Shown here piece after piece: positions 1 to 8,230 of a stretch of DNA of 64,000 bases. Each line of letters begins with the position of its first letter. Position 1 is the stretch's first letter. The stretch lies in NCBI GenBank assembly GCA_963753055.1, contig CAVWAP010000001.1, forward strand, positions 496,001 to 560,000, read 5' to 3'. A program made the position numbers and the translations under genes. Below the pieces are notes generated by a model that worked only from the letters and a program-made list of their open reading frames with translations, was not told the origin of the DNA and did not search any database. Source of the DNA: JAUWGC01 sp963753055. GTDB taxonomy: Bacteria > Bacteroidota > Bacteroidia > Bacteroidales > B18-G4.

Positions 1-214
1 CAATTCCACCTTCCTGAGCAATGGCAATGGCCATCTTCGATTCCGTGACTGTATCCATTGCTGCGGAGACGATCGGAATGTTCAGGCTAATGTTTCTGGA
101 AAATACGGTGCTGATATCAGTATCTCGTGGTAAAACATCAGAATAGGCGGGAGCGATCAGCACATCATCATAGGTAAGTCCTTCACCTGCGAATTTATCA
201 TTGTCAGAGTGCAT
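1..214 (-). CDS. guaB: IMP dehydrogenase, N-terminal part (runs off the window)
   Basis: The first 71 residues of inosine-5'-monophosphate dehydrogenase are readable, which catalyses the NAD-dependent oxidation of IMP to XMP, the first committed step of GMP synthesis in the cytoplasm. The stretch GLTYDDVLIAP near residue 12 and SAAMDTVTES near residue 50 are characteristic of the family N-terminus. The ATG at 214 is chosen because this is where the family normally starts and a TAnnTTTG promoter match lies just upstream (236-243). The catalytic loop and CBS domains lie outside the window. Confidence 0.93.
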   Translation of the reverse strand, partial: MHSDNDKFAGEGLTYDDVLIAPAYSDVLPRDTDISTVFSRNISLNIPIVSAAMDTVTESKMAIAIAQEGGI

Positions 215-235
215 AGTCAAATCCTTTTTGACCTG

Positions 236-243
236 CAAATGTA
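236..243 (-). promoter_or_regulatory. Bacteroidota -7 element before guaB
   Basis: On the minus strand the sequence reads TACATTTG, a match to the Bacteroidota primary sigma -7 consensus TAnnTTTG. It ends 21 bases before the guaB ATG, so a short leader is expected. A clear -33 TTTG partner is not obvious. Confidence 0.55.
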
Positions 244-301
244 TGAAAAATTGATCATATTGATTATTAAAAAATGTTAATATACTTAAGGATAGTTGAA
301 T

Positions 302-2341
302 TTACCTGACCAATACGAAAGTCCCTTTTTGACTGGCAATGCTTCCATCCAGTATCTGGTAGTTCAGCAGGTATACATATACACCTACAGGCATTGATTT
401 TCCGTTGTAGACTCCATCCCATCCTTCAGCAAAATTTTGGGTCTCAAAAATGAGTTTTCCCCACCGATCAAAAATCTGGAAAGTGTAGTTGGATTGGTCA
501 ACATAGTTCCCAACGGGTTTGAATATTTTATTTATACCACCAGGACGGAAAGCGTTGGGCATATAAATGCTGGGCGTCCCCTGTAGTTGCAATATGTTAG
601 AATAACTAATCTCCTGGAATCCATAAGCATTATCATCGGCTTCCACGGCAGCAACGATATAATCAAAACTACTGATTGTTGCTAAAGACTCGGATATTAC
701 ATCAATGTATTCAGTCGTGCCTGGTGCAAGAGTGCTCACCGGTGAAGGCTCTATAGTGCCATTGATAACCCGGTAGACCTCATAAGCTTCAATGCTACCA
801 TTCCAACCTGAAAATTCATTCCATTCCAGAAAGATCTCATTTTGGCTTCTGATATTTCCTTGTAACAGTATTGAGGGCATAGTATTAGTAAACAGAAGTT
901 CATTACCACAGCTGTCGATTAAGCTGATCTTATACTGGTAAGAGGATTGTTGTATGTTGACAGACTGATCATTATAAGTTAATATATCTTCCGTAACAGG
1001 AGAGATCTCATCAATCTCATCAAAGCTGCCACTCGAAGGGTCCATCCTGTAAATCCTGACACTTTCAATAGTAGCTGCGGTATCAAGATATGTCTTGATT
1101 TCAAGATATTGGTTGTTCTCAACGCTTACGTTAGCCAGGTAATGAAATGCCGGCTTACCATAGTCAAATGCAAATACTGGCTTGATGCAGGAAGAAGATC
1201 CATAATTATTAGCATTAAATGCCCGCACATAATAATTATAGTGATTCCCAACTTCTATCCCTTCATGATTAAAAGAGGTTTGTCCTGCGGAAGTGGTCCC
1301 GATAAGTTGGAAAGGACCGCCTTCCCTGCTTGCATAAACCTGGTAACCCAGTATGAAGGGCTGCATATTGATGTATGGTGACCAGCTTAGCATATTGGAT
1401 GCCTCACAGGGATTGAAAGAAATATCATTTAACAATATGCTTTGCTGCGGTAATAGAAAAGTACCCAGACTTTTATTGCCACAGCTATCAAGGGTTGCTA
1501 ATGCATAGGCCTGGCTCTGATTGCATGGTTGAACACCAATATCCTTATAAATCGTATTTTCTTTCCCCCAAAGGGTATCGATAGGGATCCAGTTGCTGTT
1601 GATATAACGATAAATAAGGTAGCCAATAGCATCCGGCGCGGTGCTCTGCTGCCAACCAACAACAATCTCCTGGTCACTTGGATCGATACTGACAGAATCA
1701 ATTAAGGGCATAGGTGGTTTGATAATATCCTGGTAAAGTCCTCCTGCAATATTGGAAGCTGATAAACAACCATAGTCATCCTGAAGGATAACCTGGAAAC
1801 TCAATGAGTCATGGCAAACGCTTATTTCATATGTGTAACTATTCTGGGGTGTACTTCCCAGATGACTCCATGTGAAAAGTGGATATTCAAGTAAAATATT
1901 GAAATTGTTAGATACAGATGGTAGCGGGGGATTATGCATGTTGTTCCATGAAAGAAGGACTTCACCTTCCCCATTATCAGATGCTTGCATGAATAATGTT
2001 CGCAGCGTATCAGAGAATATTGTACCTCCACCAGTCAGCTCGGTTTCAATATAATAGAGGTTGATCATCTGCCCGGCACTGCTACCTGTATGGACAAAAG
2101 AAGTCGTAGTATAATTATTGATAGCTACAATCTCCTGAAAAGAAAGCGGGTTGCTAATTTCTGCATGGAATATTTTGTAGGAAGAAAATTCACCTGCTGA
2201 AGTTGGTGCCTCCCAGGTCAGAGTCACATCAGATAACTCATTCACAGACAGGCACCTGAAATAGTGCATGCTCTGGGAATGTCCGGAAATTCCCAAGAGG
2301 ATGATAAAAACCGATATGATCCATTTAAATCTCTTCATCAT
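302..2341 (-). CDS. Secreted fibronectin-type protein with gliding-motility (type IX) C-terminal domain
   Basis: A 679-residue exported protein. Residues 1-23 form a signal peptide (MMKRFKWIISVFIILLGISG). The middle consists of repeated beta-sandwich modules resembling fibronectin type III domains, seen as recurring WxxS...GYxVYR-type strands (for example YLIYRY near 240 and YQVYAS near 335). The last about 85 residues (YMPNAFRPGG...FQIFDRWGKLIFET...GWDG...PVGVYVY...KGTFVLVR) match the gliding-motility-associated C-terminal domain used as a type IX secretion signal. It is therefore probably exported to or through the outer membrane, perhaps as an adhesin. Its substrate or partner is not evident. 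It is monocistronic and divergent from glyA. Confidence 0.85.
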   Translation of the reverse strand: MMKRFKWIISVFIILLGISGHSQSMHYFRCLSVNELSDVTLTWEAPTSAGEFSSYKIFHAEISNPLSFQEIVAINNYTTTSFVHTGSSAGQMINLYYIETELTGGGTIFSDTLRTLFMQASDNGEGEVLLSWNNMHNPPLPSVSNNFNILLEYPLFTWSHLGSTPQNSYTYEISVCHDSLSFQVILQDDYGCLSASNIAGGLYQDIIKPPMPLIDSVSIDPSDQEIVVGWQQSTAPDAIGYLIYRYINSNWIPIDTLWGKENTIYKDIGVQPCNQSQAYALATLDSCGNKSLGTFLLPQQSILLNDISFNPCEASNMLSWSPYINMQPFILGYQVYASREGGPFQLIGTTSAGQTSFNHEGIEVGNHYNYYVRAFNANNYGSSSCIKPVFAFDYGKPAFHYLANVSVENNQYLEIKTYLDTAATIESVRIYRMDPSSGSFDEIDEISPVTEDILTYNDQSVNIQQSSYQYKISLIDSCGNELLFTNTMPSILLQGNIRSQNEIFLEWNEFSGWNGSIEAYEVYRVINGTIEPSPVSTLAPGTTEYIDVISESLATISSFDYIVAAVEADDNAYGFQEISYSNILQLQGTPSIYMPNAFRPGGINKIFKPVGNYVDQSNYTFQIFDRWGKLIFETQNFAEGWDGVYNGKSMPVGVYVYLLNYQILDGSIASQKGTFVLVR

Positions 2342-2407
2342 TAACCTGGGAATATTAACGAAATTAAGGATAATTTGTTTGAAGCCATAATAATTAATTT
2401 TTTAGCG

Positions 2408-2415
2408 TATTTTTG
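2408..2415 (+). promoter_or_regulatory. Bacteroidota -7 element before glyA
   Basis: TATTTTTG matches TAnnTTTG and predicts a leader of about 45 bases before the glyA ATG at 2469. Two TTTG words lie upstream (2374-2381), but the spacing is somewhat long for a standard -33 element. Confidence 0.55.
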
Positions 2416-2468
2416 TGCTTCAATAATTACCTGAAAATTAACCCAAACCTGTATTAAACATTCTTCAC

Positions 2469-3749
2469 ATGGAAAGAGACAATCAATTATTTGATATTAT
2501 TCAGAAAGAAAGAAATAGGCAGCTTCATGGCATAGAATTGATAGCTTCAGAGAACTTTGTCAGCGACCAGGTGCTGGAGGCCATGGGTTCAGTCTTAACC
2601 AACAAATATGCTGAGGGATATCCGGGAAAAAGATACTATGGAGGTTGCCAGTTTGTAGATGAATCAGAGCAGCTGGCCATCGACCGTGTCAAAGAACTAT
2701 TTGGAGCAGATTATGCCAATGTTCAACCACATTCCGGAGCTCAGGCCAATATGGCGGTCTTTTTTGCCTGTTTGAAACCAGGTGATAAGTTCATGGGCCT
2801 GAACCTTTCACATGGCGGACACCTTTCACATGGCTCATCAGTAAACAGCTCGGGTATTTTATACCAGCCTGTAGCTTACGAAGTTGATGAAAAGACAGGT
2901 ACTGTTGATTATGATAAGATGGAGGAGATTGCATTAAAGGAAAAACCAAAACTCATCCTTGCCGGCGCCTCTGCGTATTCCAGGGATTGGGACTACGAAA
3001 GGATGAGAGATATAGCCGACAAAGTTGATGCATTTCTGATGGCTGACATAGCTCACCCGGCTGGCCTTATTGCCAAGGGGATCCTGAATGACCCTATCCC
3101 CCATTGCCACGTGGTTACAACTACTACGCATAAGACCTTGAGAGGCCCACGAGGCGGACTGATCCTGATGGGTGAAGATTTTGAAAACCCCTGGGGGCTC
3201 ACTACACCAAAGGGTGCTGTGAAGATGATGTCTCAGATGTTTAATTCAGCAGTATTCCCTGGTATCCAGGGCGGCCCTCTGGAGCATGTCATTGCCTCAA
3301 AGGCTGTCGCATTTGGTGAGGCCCTGACCGATGGATTCTTTGAATATACCCTCCAGGTGAAGAAAAATGCCAATAAGATGGCAGAAGCCTTTGTTGATAA
3401 AGGTTATCACGTTATCTCCGGCGGTACTGATAATCACCTGATGTTGATTGACCTTCGTACCAAGTTCCCGGATATCACAGGAAGGAAAGTGGAGGATACA
3501 CTCGAATTAGCAGATATCACAGTGAACAAGAACATGGTTCCGTTTGACAGCAGGTCACCTTTCCAGACTTCCGGCCTGCGTGTTGGAACACCTGCAATTA
3601 CTTCAAGGGGATTAAAAGAAGAACATATGGCACCAATCGTTGATATGATAGATGAAGTGATCAACGATATTGAAAGTGAAGCAACTATTGAAGCTATAAG
3701 GAAAAAGGTCAATGAAATGATGGGTGATTTCCCAATGTTCGCCTGGTAA
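2469..3749 (+). CDS. glyA: Serine hydroxymethyltransferase
   Basis: A 426-residue PLP enzyme that interconverts serine plus tetrahydrofolate with glycine plus methylene-tetrahydrofolate, supplying one-carbon units in the cytoplasm. The family signature is complete. It includes the N-terminal ELIASENFVS (about residues 22-31), NKYAEGYPGKRYYGG, the PLP lysine in TTTTHKTLRGPRGG (Lys222) and the C-terminal GLRVGTPAITSRG. Length is normal for the family. The start is the first ATG, preceded by a TAnnTTTG promoter match. The SixA-like gene begins 10 bases after its stop and is probably co-transcribed. Confidence 0.98.
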   Translation: MERDNQLFDIIQKERNRQLHGIELIASENFVSDQVLEAMGSVLTNKYAEGYPGKRYYGGCQFVDESEQLAIDRVKELFGADYANVQPHSGAQANMAVFFACLKPGDKFMGLNLSHGGHLSHGSSVNSSGILYQPVAYEVDEKTGTVDYDKMEEIALKEKPKLILAGASAYSRDWDYERMRDIADKVDAFLMADIAHPAGLIAKGILNDPIPHCHVVTTTTHKTLRGPRGGLILMGEDFENPWGLTTPKGAVKMMSQMFNSAVFPGIQGGPLEHVIASKAVAFGEALTDGFFEYTLQVKKNANKMAEAFVDKGYHVISGGTDNHLMLIDLRTKFPDITGRKVEDTLELADITVNKNMVPFDSRSPFQTSGLRVGTPAITSRGLKEEHMAPIVDMIDEVINDIESEATIEAIRKKVNEMMGDFPMFAW

Positions 3750-3759
3750 TATCCAAATT

Positions 3760-4251
3760 ATGAAAACTCTATATCTCGTCAGGCATGCTAAATCATCATG
3801 GAAGTATCCGGATTTAATGGATGATGAAAGACCTCTGCTCGAAAAAGGAAAAAAGAGGACCAGGAAAATCATAGACCTGTTACTAGAAAAGGATGTTCAA
3901 ATTGATTGTATCAAATCTAGTCATGCAGTCAGGGCTCTTGACACAGCAAAGATTATTGCACATGCCTTAAGGTATCCCGTTGACGACATATTGATTGAAA
4001 GGCAAATTTACCATGCCAGTGCGGATCATTTATTTGACCAGTTTTATGACCTTTCTGATACCATCCAGTCCCTGATGATGGTTGGACATAATCCTGCTTT
4101 TACAAATTTTGCTAATTACTTTCTTGATAATAAGATTGAATGGTTACCTACCTCCGGTGTCGTCAGTATCAGTTTTGAAACTGATTCCTGGGAGGAGATC
4201 ATGAATGCCGATCGCAAAACAAATTTTGTTGTTTTCCCGAAAATGATTTAA
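3760..4251 (+). CDS. sixA: SixA-type histidine phosphatase
   Basis: A 163-residue member of the histidine phosphatase (phosphoglycerate mutase-like) superfamily. The catalytic RHAKSSW motif places the nucleophilic His at residue 9, and a second His lies in VGHNPAF (His110). The family dephosphorylates phosphohistidine in E. coli, but Bacteroidota homologues are mostly uncharacterised. The start at 3760 is preferred over an in-frame ATG at 3724 inside glyA, because it puts the RHG motif at its usual position. It sits directly upstream of ppk1. SixA, PPK and CHAD proteins often occur together, which suggests a link to polyphosphate, but this is inference. Confidence 0.88.
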   Translation: MKTLYLVRHAKSSWKYPDLMDDERPLLEKGKKRTRKIIDLLLEKDVQIDCIKSSHAVRALDTAKIIAHALRYPVDDILIERQIYHASADHLFDQFYDLSDTIQSLMMVGHNPAFTNFANYFLDNKIEWLPTSGVVSISFETDSWEEIMNADRKTNFVVFPKMI

Positions 4252-4297
4252 TTTCAGGGTAGAATTGGTTGAAGGGTAAGGATAGTACATCATTATT

Positions 4298-6364
4298 ATG
4301 GAAAATAGTAAGCCTAAATTAATCAATCGTGAGATCAGCTGGTTGCATTTTAATGAAAGGGTGCTCCAGGAAGCTATTGATGAAACAACACCATTGATAG
4401 AACGCATCAAATTCCTGGGGATCTTTTCTAACAACAGGGATGAGTTTTTCAGGGTCCGTGTCGCTACATTGAGAAGATTGAAGAATTTTGACATTAGTAA
4501 CGGGATTGAAGACTCTAAAGCAAAAAGAACCCTGGATGAGATTAGCCAGATCGTTGAAAAACAAGAGCTTATATTTACATCCACCTTCGAGCACCTTGTT
4601 CAGGAATTGAAGGATAATAAAATCTTTCTTTTAAATGAGCATCAATTATCACCTGATCAAGGCTCATATGTCAGATCCTATTTCGCAGATAATGTCCGGC
4701 CACATTTGTTCCCCATTCTGCTTGAGAACTTTGGCAAAATGGACTCTTTGAAAGATGACACCATACATTTTGCCATAGACCTTCAGTCATCCACTACAGA
4801 TCAGCAGCAATCATACGCTCTGATGAGTATTCCCACAAATACGCTTTCACGTTTCGTAATATTGCCGGCAAAAGGGGATAAGCAGTTCCTGATGTTGCTT
4901 GATGATGTTATCAGGTATTGCCTGGAGGATATATTCGCTGTGTTTGGGTATGATATGATCAGTGCCTATACGATCAAGTTTACCCGTGATGCTGAGCTGG
5001 ATATTGATAATGATGTGTCAAAAAGCTTCCTTGAGATATTAAGTGAGAGTGTTAAACGCAGGAAGAAAGGCGATCCTGTGCGCTTCGTCTATGATGAGAC
5101 TGTCCCGGAAAACCTGAGGAAGAAGATCTTTAAGACATTCAATATCACTAAACAAGATAATGTAAGAGCAGGGGGGCGGTATCATAATTTTAAAGACTTT
5201 ATGTCCTTTCCTAAAATAGGATCCCAGGATCTTGTCTACCCAACATCTCCTCCCTTACCTCACAAAGATCTTCCACCGAATCAGAGCATCATTGAAATCA
5301 TCAAGCGAAAAGATATTATGCTGCATTATCCTTACCAGTCGTTCAATTATATTGTGGACCTTCTCAGGGAGGCCTCAATAGACCCATTGGTGAGAGCTGT
5401 TAAAATGACATTTTACAGGGTTGCTAAGGATTCTAATGTGATGAATGCCCTGATCAATGCTGCCAGGAATGGAAAACAGGTAACTGTTTTTATGGAGCTG
5501 CAGGCCCGCTTCGATGAAGAAGCAAATATATACTGGACCGGACGTCTTCAGGAGGAAGGGGTGAAGGTCATCCAGTCAATCCCTGGATTTAAGGTGCACA
5601 GCAAACTGGTGCTGATAAGGAGGAAGGAAAATAACGAGAATATCTATTATGCCAATATCAGCACAGGCAATTATAATGAATTTACTGCCAAAGTGTATGC
5701 TGATGATAGTCTTTTCACAGCTAATCAGGCTATTACGACCGAAGTTAATAAGGTATTTCACCTTTTCGAATCCAAATTCATCATGCCATCTTTTGATACC
5801 CTGGTCCTTGCACCATTCCACATCAGAACCTTTTTCAGGGATAAACTGGAAAGGGAAATGCAAAATGCCAGAGATGGAAAGGAAGCATGGGCTATATTAA
5901 AGATGAACAGCCTGGTTGATAAAAACCTTGCAAATAAGATTTATGAAGCCAGCCAGTTGGGAGTTAAAATCCAGCTCATTGTTAGGGGGATCTGTGTTAT
6001 CATCCCAGGGGTGCCTGGTATCAGTGAGAATATTGAAGCCATCAGTATCGTCGACAAGTTTCTGGAGCATTCAAGGGTTTATGTTTTTGGAAATGCTGGT
6101 GACCCGGAATATTATATTTCCTCAGCAGATTGGATGCAGCGGAATTTTGATCACAGGGTAGAGACCCTTTGTCCTGTTTTTGATAAAGAAATTCAGCAGG
6201 AGCTTATGGACATGATGCAGATCCAGTTAAGGGATAATTGTAAAGCCAGGCTGCTGGGTGAGCATGACCTGAATCAATATCGCAAACCGCATGATACAGC
6301 AAATCACAGGTCTCAGTTTGAAACCTATGAGTATTTCAAAAAGAAATTGAAACGGAAGAAATAA
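4298..6364 (+). CDS. ppk1: Polyphosphate kinase 1
   Basis: A 688-residue PPK1 of full length, which reversibly polymerises the ATP gamma-phosphate into inorganic polyphosphate. The N-terminal domain opens with INREISWLHFNERVLQEA (residues 8-25), typical of the family. The first catalytic phospholipase D-like domain contains LQARFDEEANI and FKVHSKLVLI, whose His434 corresponds to the autophosphorylated histidine region. A second conserved block, SADWMQRNFDHRVE, lies near residue 608. The gene starts 46 bases after the SixA-like gene and probably shares its transcript. Confidence 0.97.
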   Translation: MENSKPKLINREISWLHFNERVLQEAIDETTPLIERIKFLGIFSNNRDEFFRVRVATLRRLKNFDISNGIEDSKAKRTLDEISQIVEKQELIFTSTFEHLVQELKDNKIFLLNEHQLSPDQGSYVRSYFADNVRPHLFPILLENFGKMDSLKDDTIHFAIDLQSSTTDQQQSYALMSIPTNTLSRFVILPAKGDKQFLMLLDDVIRYCLEDIFAVFGYDMISAYTIKFTRDAELDIDNDVSKSFLEILSESVKRRKKGDPVRFVYDETVPENLRKKIFKTFNITKQDNVRAGGRYHNFKDFMSFPKIGSQDLVYPTSPPLPHKDLPPNQSIIEIIKRKDIMLHYPYQSFNYIVDLLREASIDPLVRAVKMTFYRVAKDSNVMNALINAARNGKQVTVFMELQARFDEEANIYWTGRLQEEGVKVIQSIPGFKVHSKLVLIRRKENNENIYYANISTGNYNEFTAKVYADDSLFTANQAITTEVNKVFHLFESKFIMPSFDTLVLAPFHIRTFFRDKLEREMQNARDGKEAWAILKMNSLVDKNLANKIYEASQLGVKIQLIVRGICVIIPGVPGISENIEAISIVDKFLEHSRVYVFGNAGDPEYYISSADWMQRNFDHRVETLCPVFDKEIQQELMDMMQIQLRDNCKARLLGEHDLNQYRKPHDTANHRSQFETYEYFKKKLKRKK

Positions 6365-6391
6365 CATCATCCAATTCCGTTACCTGGATGC

Positions 6392-6811
6392 TTACATGCT
6401 GATCTTTTCTTTAAACGTCGTTTTACCCGACCTGATAATCAAATAATAAGAACCTTCTGGCAAAGTTGAGGTGTCAATGATCTTGTAATGAGTTCTTGAT
6501 AATTGTGACAGTTCATTATGTACTCGTTTCCCTGAGAGAGTAAATATCTCAAAAGTATAAGCCCCCTCTTCAATATTTTTTGCAACTACATGTATTGCAG
6601 CTGTAGTTCCATTCTGGGAAACCTTAAACTGTTTCACAGCGGAAGGATTACTCTTGGGCACATGAAGAGTTCGTAATGTGTCGGATTTCGTCTTGGTCTC
6701 TTTGTCAGGAAAATGGCCTGAGTTCATGGCTAAATTTACCTGAGCATTTGTACCGATGTACAACATCATCAGCAATAAGCATAGCAAATGCTTAGTAATC
6801 GTAGTATTCAT
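6392..6811 (-). CDS. Small secreted protein with type A type IX sorting domain
   Basis: A 139-residue exported protein. The ATG at 6811 is chosen because it starts a clean signal peptide (MNTTITKHLLCLLLMMLYIG...NAQ), while the longer in-frame reading begins with a non-signal stretch. After cleavage about 115 residues remain. The last about 75 resemble a type A type IX C-terminal domain: beta strands, FEIFTLSGKRV, LPEGSYYLII and a terminal FKEKISM. Only about 40 residues of possible cargo precede it, so it is nearly a free-standing sorting domain. Function is unknown. It lies convergent to ppk1 and divergent from moeA. Confidence 0.75.
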   Translation of the reverse strand: MNTTITKHLLCLLLMMLYIGTNAQVNLAMNSGHFPDKETKTKSDTLRTLHVPKSNPSAVKQFKVSQNGTTAAIHVVAKNIEEGAYTFEIFTLSGKRVHNELSQLSRTHYKIIDTSTLPEGSYYLIIRSGKTTFKEKISM

Positions 6812-6909
6812 TAGATTGGGTTTAGTCTGGGTTCGTATGATAAAACTATGGAAAAAAAACGCGGAAGGCAAGCGTCTGTAGTATTTTGGGTATAAATACC
6901 TAATGTCAT

Positions 6910-6937
6910 TTAGCATTTAGCATTTAGCATTGAGCAT
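6910..6937. repeat. Heptamer tandem repeat, unit TTAGCAT, 4 copies
   Basis: Four adjacent 7-bp units (TTAGCAT three times, then TGAGCAT) lie in the space between the small secreted gene and moeA. The array is one of eight of the same format in this window, each with a different unit sequence. Confidence 0.85.
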
Positions 6938-6942
6938 GGACG

Positions 6943-6998
6943 CATGTTCCATTTACCTTGTTCAATGTGAACATGCCTACATGCGTAAATGGGACATG
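6943..6998. repeat. Inverted repeat upstream of moeA
   Basis: CATGTTCCATTTAC (6943-6956) is mirrored by GTAAATGGGACATG (6985-6998), 13 of 14 positions complementary. The 28-base middle contains a second small palindrome (GTTCAATGTGAAC). The repeat ends 20 bases before the moeA promoter match, so it could be an operator or the two ends of a small decayed element. Confidence 0.6.
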
Positions 6999-7017
6999 AT
7001 TATTCCCCAGGTATTCG

Positions 7018-7025
7018 TACTTTTG
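7018..7025 (+). promoter_or_regulatory. Bacteroidota -7 element before moeA
   Basis: TACTTTTG matches TAnnTTTG and lies 29 bases before the chosen moeA ATG at 7055. Its position argues against the longer in-frame moeA start at 6989, which would lie upstream of the promoter. Confidence 0.55.
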
Positions 7026-7054
7026 TGCATTATTTTTCAAAGCAATTTTCCATC

Positions 7055-8230
7055 ATGGTTTCATATGAAGATGCATTAAATATGGTTCTTGACACTGCCC
7101 CGGAGATAGGTCCTGAGCATGTTAATTTTCAGGATTCCCTGGGACGGGTTCTTTATGAAGATGTAAGGTCCGATATAGACTTGCCGCCTTTCAGCAAATC
7201 CGCTATGGATGGTTATGCCTGCCGCTTGGATGATCTTGATAAGGAACTTAATGTTGTGGAAGTGATCCCGGCCGGAAAAACCCCTTCAAAGATTATACAG
7301 GAAGGTCAGTGTGCTAAGATAATGACCGGTGCCATGTTACCGCAAGGGGCCGATGTGGTTATTAAAGTGGAAGATACTGAAACTACTGATCATGGGCTAG
7401 TCCGCTTTAAAGCAGAAAAGACCAAATCAAATATTGTTTTTCAGGCTGAAGACCTTGATAAAGGAGGAATAGTCCTTTCAAAAGGCTTAGTCATTGAACC
7501 ACAGCATATTGCAGTTCTCGCAACGGTTGGTTGTATTAAACCGAAAGTTGCAAAACAGGTGAAGGTCGGGACACTTTCAACAGGTGATGAGATCGTGGAG
7601 CCAGATCAATATCCGGTTGATTCCCAGATCAGGAACAGTAATGCATATCAACTTGCGGCGCAGGTGGAAAAGATGGGTGCGAAAGCCAGGTATTATGGTA
7701 TTGCTGAAGATGATGAGGAAAAAAGCTATCAGTTGATCAATAAGGCTTTAATGAACGAGGATGTTGTGCTGCTGACCGGAGGCGTATCAATGGGCGATTT
7801 TGATTTCATTCCAAAGGTGCTCGACCGGCTTGGTTTTGAGCTAAAGTTTAAAACAGTAGCTATACAACCTGGCAAACCAACTGTTTATGGTATGTATAAG
7901 GATAAGAGGATATTTGGTCTGCCGGGAAATCCGGTTTCTTCATTTATTACATTTGAACTATTTGTGAAGCCGCTGATTTATAAGATGGCCGGAGCCGGGT
8001 ATGAGGCAAAAAAGATTACTTTGCCAATGGGCCAGGATTATCATCGGAAAAGATCAAACAGGTTGTCATGGCTCCCGGTCATAATCACCTCTGATCAGCA
8101 AGCTTACCCACTTGAGTACCATGGCTCAGCGCATATATCATCACTTGTAGATGCAGATGGCATTGTTAGCATACCTGTTGGTGTAACCAAACTAGCTAAG
8201 GGAGACCTGGTGGATGTTAGATACATATAA
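7055..8230 (+). CDS. moeA: Molybdopterin molybdenumtransferase
   Basis: A 391-residue MoeA, which inserts molybdate into adenylylated molybdopterin to complete the molybdenum cofactor. Visible motifs are SAMDGYA (about residue 50), KIMTGAMLPQGADVVIKVED (about 87-106), LSTGDE (about 171), LTGGVSMGDFDF (about 240-250), QPGKPT and GLPGNPVSS near 290. Together they cover the MoeA linker, MoCF-binding and C-terminal domains at normal length. The start at 7055 gives the usual N-terminus and follows a TAnnTTTG promoter match. It opens an operon with moaA, moaC, a TPR gene and a MOSC-MogA fusion. Its stop overlaps the moaA start by 17 bases. Confidence 0.95.
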   Translation: MVSYEDALNMVLDTAPEIGPEHVNFQDSLGRVLYEDVRSDIDLPPFSKSAMDGYACRLDDLDKELNVVEVIPAGKTPSKIIQEGQCAKIMTGAMLPQGADVVIKVEDTETTDHGLVRFKAEKTKSNIVFQAEDLDKGGIVLSKGLVIEPQHIAVLATVGCIKPKVAKQVKVGTLSTGDEIVEPDQYPVDSQIRNSNAYQLAAQVEKMGAKARYYGIAEDDEEKSYQLINKALMNEDVVLLTGGVSMGDFDFIPKVLDRLGFELKFKTVAIQPGKPTVYGMYKDKRIFGLPGNPVSSFITFELFVKPLIYKMAGAGYEAKKITLPMGQDYHRKRSNRLSWLPVIITSDQQAYPLEYHGSAHISSLVDADGIVSIPVGVTKLAKGDLVDVRYI

